From Xanthomonas indica (GTDB taxonomy: Bacteria; Pseudomonadota; Gammaproteobacteria; Xanthomonadales; Xanthomonadaceae), in NCBI RefSeq assembly GCF_040529045.1, contig NZ_CP131914.1:3022501-3086500 (forward strand): DNA of 64,000 bases. The letters are read 5' to 3'. A model generated the notes under the pieces. The model was not told where the DNA came from. It ran no database searches and saw only the letters and a list, made by a program, of their open reading frames with translations. Position numbers and translations under genes: made by a program. This document shows, piece after piece, positions 62,710-64,000 of this stretch. Position 1 is the stretch's first letter; each line of letters begins with the position of its first letter.

Positions 62710-64000
62710 ATGAGCGCGCGTCCGGACCCCGCATCGCACTTGCTGCGCGCCTTCGTCGCCGTGCTCGGCCGTGGCGAGCGCCTGCGCATCGCCGGGTACG
62801 TGCTGCTGTCGCTGCTCGGCGCGCTGGCCGGCGCGCTCGCCGCGGTCGCATTGGTGCCGCTGGTGCAACCCGGCCATGTGCTGGCCCTGGCCGGCCGCGC
62901 ATTGCCGTTGCCGGCCAGTTTCTTCGCGCAGACCCTGCTGTTCGTCGCCGCCAGCAGTGGCTTCGCGCTGCTGCGCTGGTGGGGGACGCGACTGGCCGCG
63001 GACCTGGCCAGCCGCCACGCGCTGGGTCTGCGCAGGCACGTGCACGCGCGCTTGCTGCAGGTGCCATTGCCGGCACTGGCCGATGCCAGTTCGGCGGAAA
63101 TCGCCAACCTGCTCACCTACAACGTCGAGATCGTGGTACAGGGCTTCAGCGCGCTGCTGCAGCTGCTGGTGGCGGCGATCACCGCGGCGGTGAGCCTGGC
63201 CGCCGCGTTCCTGGTCTCGCCCATCCTGGTGCTGGCGCTGCCGCCGCTGCTGGCGCTGGGCCTGCTCGCCTTCCGCATCGCTGGCCACGAGCAGGCCCGG
63301 GTCAGCCGCCAGTACGTCGCCGACATGACCCGGCTGTTCTGGCTCAGCGAGGATTTCCCGCGGCGCCTGCGCCACGTGCGCTCGTTCGCCCGCGAGGCGC
63401 GCGAGCAGGAAGCCTACGACGCGATCGCCGGTCGGCTCGCCGACGGCTATGCGCGGCAGCAGGCGCTGGTCGCCTCCGGCCGCCTGCTGCTGGAACTGGC
63501 GGCGGTAGCGGCCATCGCCGCGATCATGCTGCTGGCCGGGGTCTGGCACGGCATCGACCGCGGCGCGCTGATCACCGTCGGCCTGCTGCTGGGGCGGCTG
63601 TTGCCATACCTGGTCTCGACCCGGCAGAGCGTGCAGCAACTGCGCTCGGCCGCGCCGGCATTGGACCTGTGGCAGCGCTACGTCGCACTTGGCACGCCAT
63701 CGCCCGCATTGCAGGCCCCGGCGGCGGCACAGCCCGCTGCAGCGGCCGCGCTGGCACCGCCGCCACCGATCCAGATCGAACGCATCGGGCTGGCACCGCC
63801 ACTGGCCGCGGTCGCCTTGAACGACCTGCTCCTGGCGCCGGGCACCCTGACGTTGATCAGCGGCCCGTCCGGAGTCGGCAAAAGCAGCCTGATGGACGCC
63901 TTGGCCGGCATGGTCGCGCCCCCGCAGTTCGCCGCCCACTGCGACGGCTGCACGCTCGACTTCGCCGGCTATCGCGCCGCGCTGCAGCCTTTGGCCTATG
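62710..64000 (+). CDS. ABC exporter with fused membrane and ATPase domains, cut by right edge
   Basis: 430 residues are in the window. An exporter-type membrane domain (about residues 10-320, with hydrophobic segments at IAGYVLLSLLGALAGALAAV, LLFVAASSGFALLRW, LLVAAITAAVSLAAAFLVSP, ILVLALPPLLALGLLAFRIA and LLELAAVAAIAAIMLLAGVW) is followed by a Pro/Ala-rich linker and the start of the ATPase domain with Walker A GPSGVGKSS at 385-393. No N-terminal C39 peptidase domain, so if it exports a peptide it does not cleave a leader itself. The motif SFAREARE is typical of the intracellular coupling region. Co-directional with the HprK-like gene; likely the transport step of the right-hand module. Confidence 0.88.
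   Translation, partial: MSARPDPASHLLRAFVAVLGRGERLRIAGYVLLSLLGALAGALAAVALVPLVQPGHVLALAGRALPLPASFFAQTLLFVAASSGFALLRWWGTRLAADLASRHALGLRRHVHARLLQVPLPALADASSAEIANLLTYNVEIVVQGFSALLQLLVAAITAAVSLAAAFLVSPILVLALPPLLALGLLAFRIAGHEQARVSRQYVADMTRLFWLSEDFPRRLRHVRSFAREAREQEAYDAIAGRLADGYARQQALVASGRLLLELAAVAAIAAIMLLAGVWHGIDRGALITVGLLLGRLLPYLVSTRQSVQQLRSAAPALDLWQRYVALGTPSPALQAPAAAQPAAAAALAPPPPIQIERIGLAPPLAAVALNDLLLAPGTLTLISGPSGVGKSSLMDALAGMVAPPQFAAHCDGCTLDFAGYRAALQPLAY

Overview
The window is GC-rich DNA from a gammaproteobacterium of the Xanthomonadaceae, most likely Xanthomonas or a close relative. Three things point there: the order ftsK / transglutaminase protein / lolA / rarA / crcB next to trxB / aat / infA / clpA / clpS / mnmA / hflD, the xanthomonad-type intergenic repeat built on GGAGCGGCTTCAGCCGCGAC, and the dense use of PAS/GGDEF/EAL proteins. 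Genus assignment is inference from gene content; no rRNA is present.

Layout. 1-5.8 kb: a PAS histidine kinase coupled to a GGDEF-EAL protein (cut by the left edge), divergent from a PAS-GGDEF-EAL protein. 6.3-9.4 kb: a NitT/TauT-type ABC importer (fused double permease plus ATPase) with no binding protein, preceded by a 0.5-kb leader rich in hairpins. 9.4-10.2 kb: a cluster of five intergenic repeats. 10.2-31.8 kb: mostly housekeeping genes: chemoreceptor, hflD-mnmA-Nudix-secreted protein, the N-degron set clpS-clpA-(infA)-aat, trxB, ftsK, a periplasmic transglutaminase protein, lolA, dmeF, rarA, a fluoride riboswitch with crcB, and a Fur-box-linked membrane trio (DUF3649/PepSY/DUF3325). 32.1-43.2 kb, all leftward: ccmCDEFGHI, preceded with almost no gap by ECF sigma / zinc-finger anti-sigma / subtilisin-like lipoprotein, and upstream of those a beta-barrel, a cytochrome c, a beta-barrel carrying a haem-c motif, and a cytochrome b561. 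ccmA and ccmB are not present.

43.4-64 kb is an accessory surface-glycan or natural-product island. The first block has dTDP-sugar ketoisomerase, acyltransferase, propeller protein, GNAT, PLP aminotransferase, Wzx-like flippase, GT2, Wzy-like and Wzz-like proteins. The second block has methyltransferase, amidohydrolase, methyltransferase, a B12-type radical SAM enzyme and two GT4 enzymes. A third, two-strand block has a nucleotidyltransferase and a second B12-type radical SAM enzyme on the minus strand, and an HprK-like kinase and an ABC exporter (cut by the right edge) on the plus strand.

The most notable observation is a bipartite promoter-like motif, GCGCAACC-(TTT or AAA)-N13-GCAC-N-Y-A, with invariant spacing, in front of five transcription units: the sigma operon itself, the cytochrome b561 operon, the glycan cluster (fdtA), the radical SAM/nucleotidyltransferase operon and the HprK-like/ABC operon. 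It suggests that the ECF sigma factor in this window controls itself, a c-type cytochrome/outer-membrane module and the whole island, tying them into one undescribed envelope regulon. The motif is read directly from the sequence; the sigma assignment is inference.
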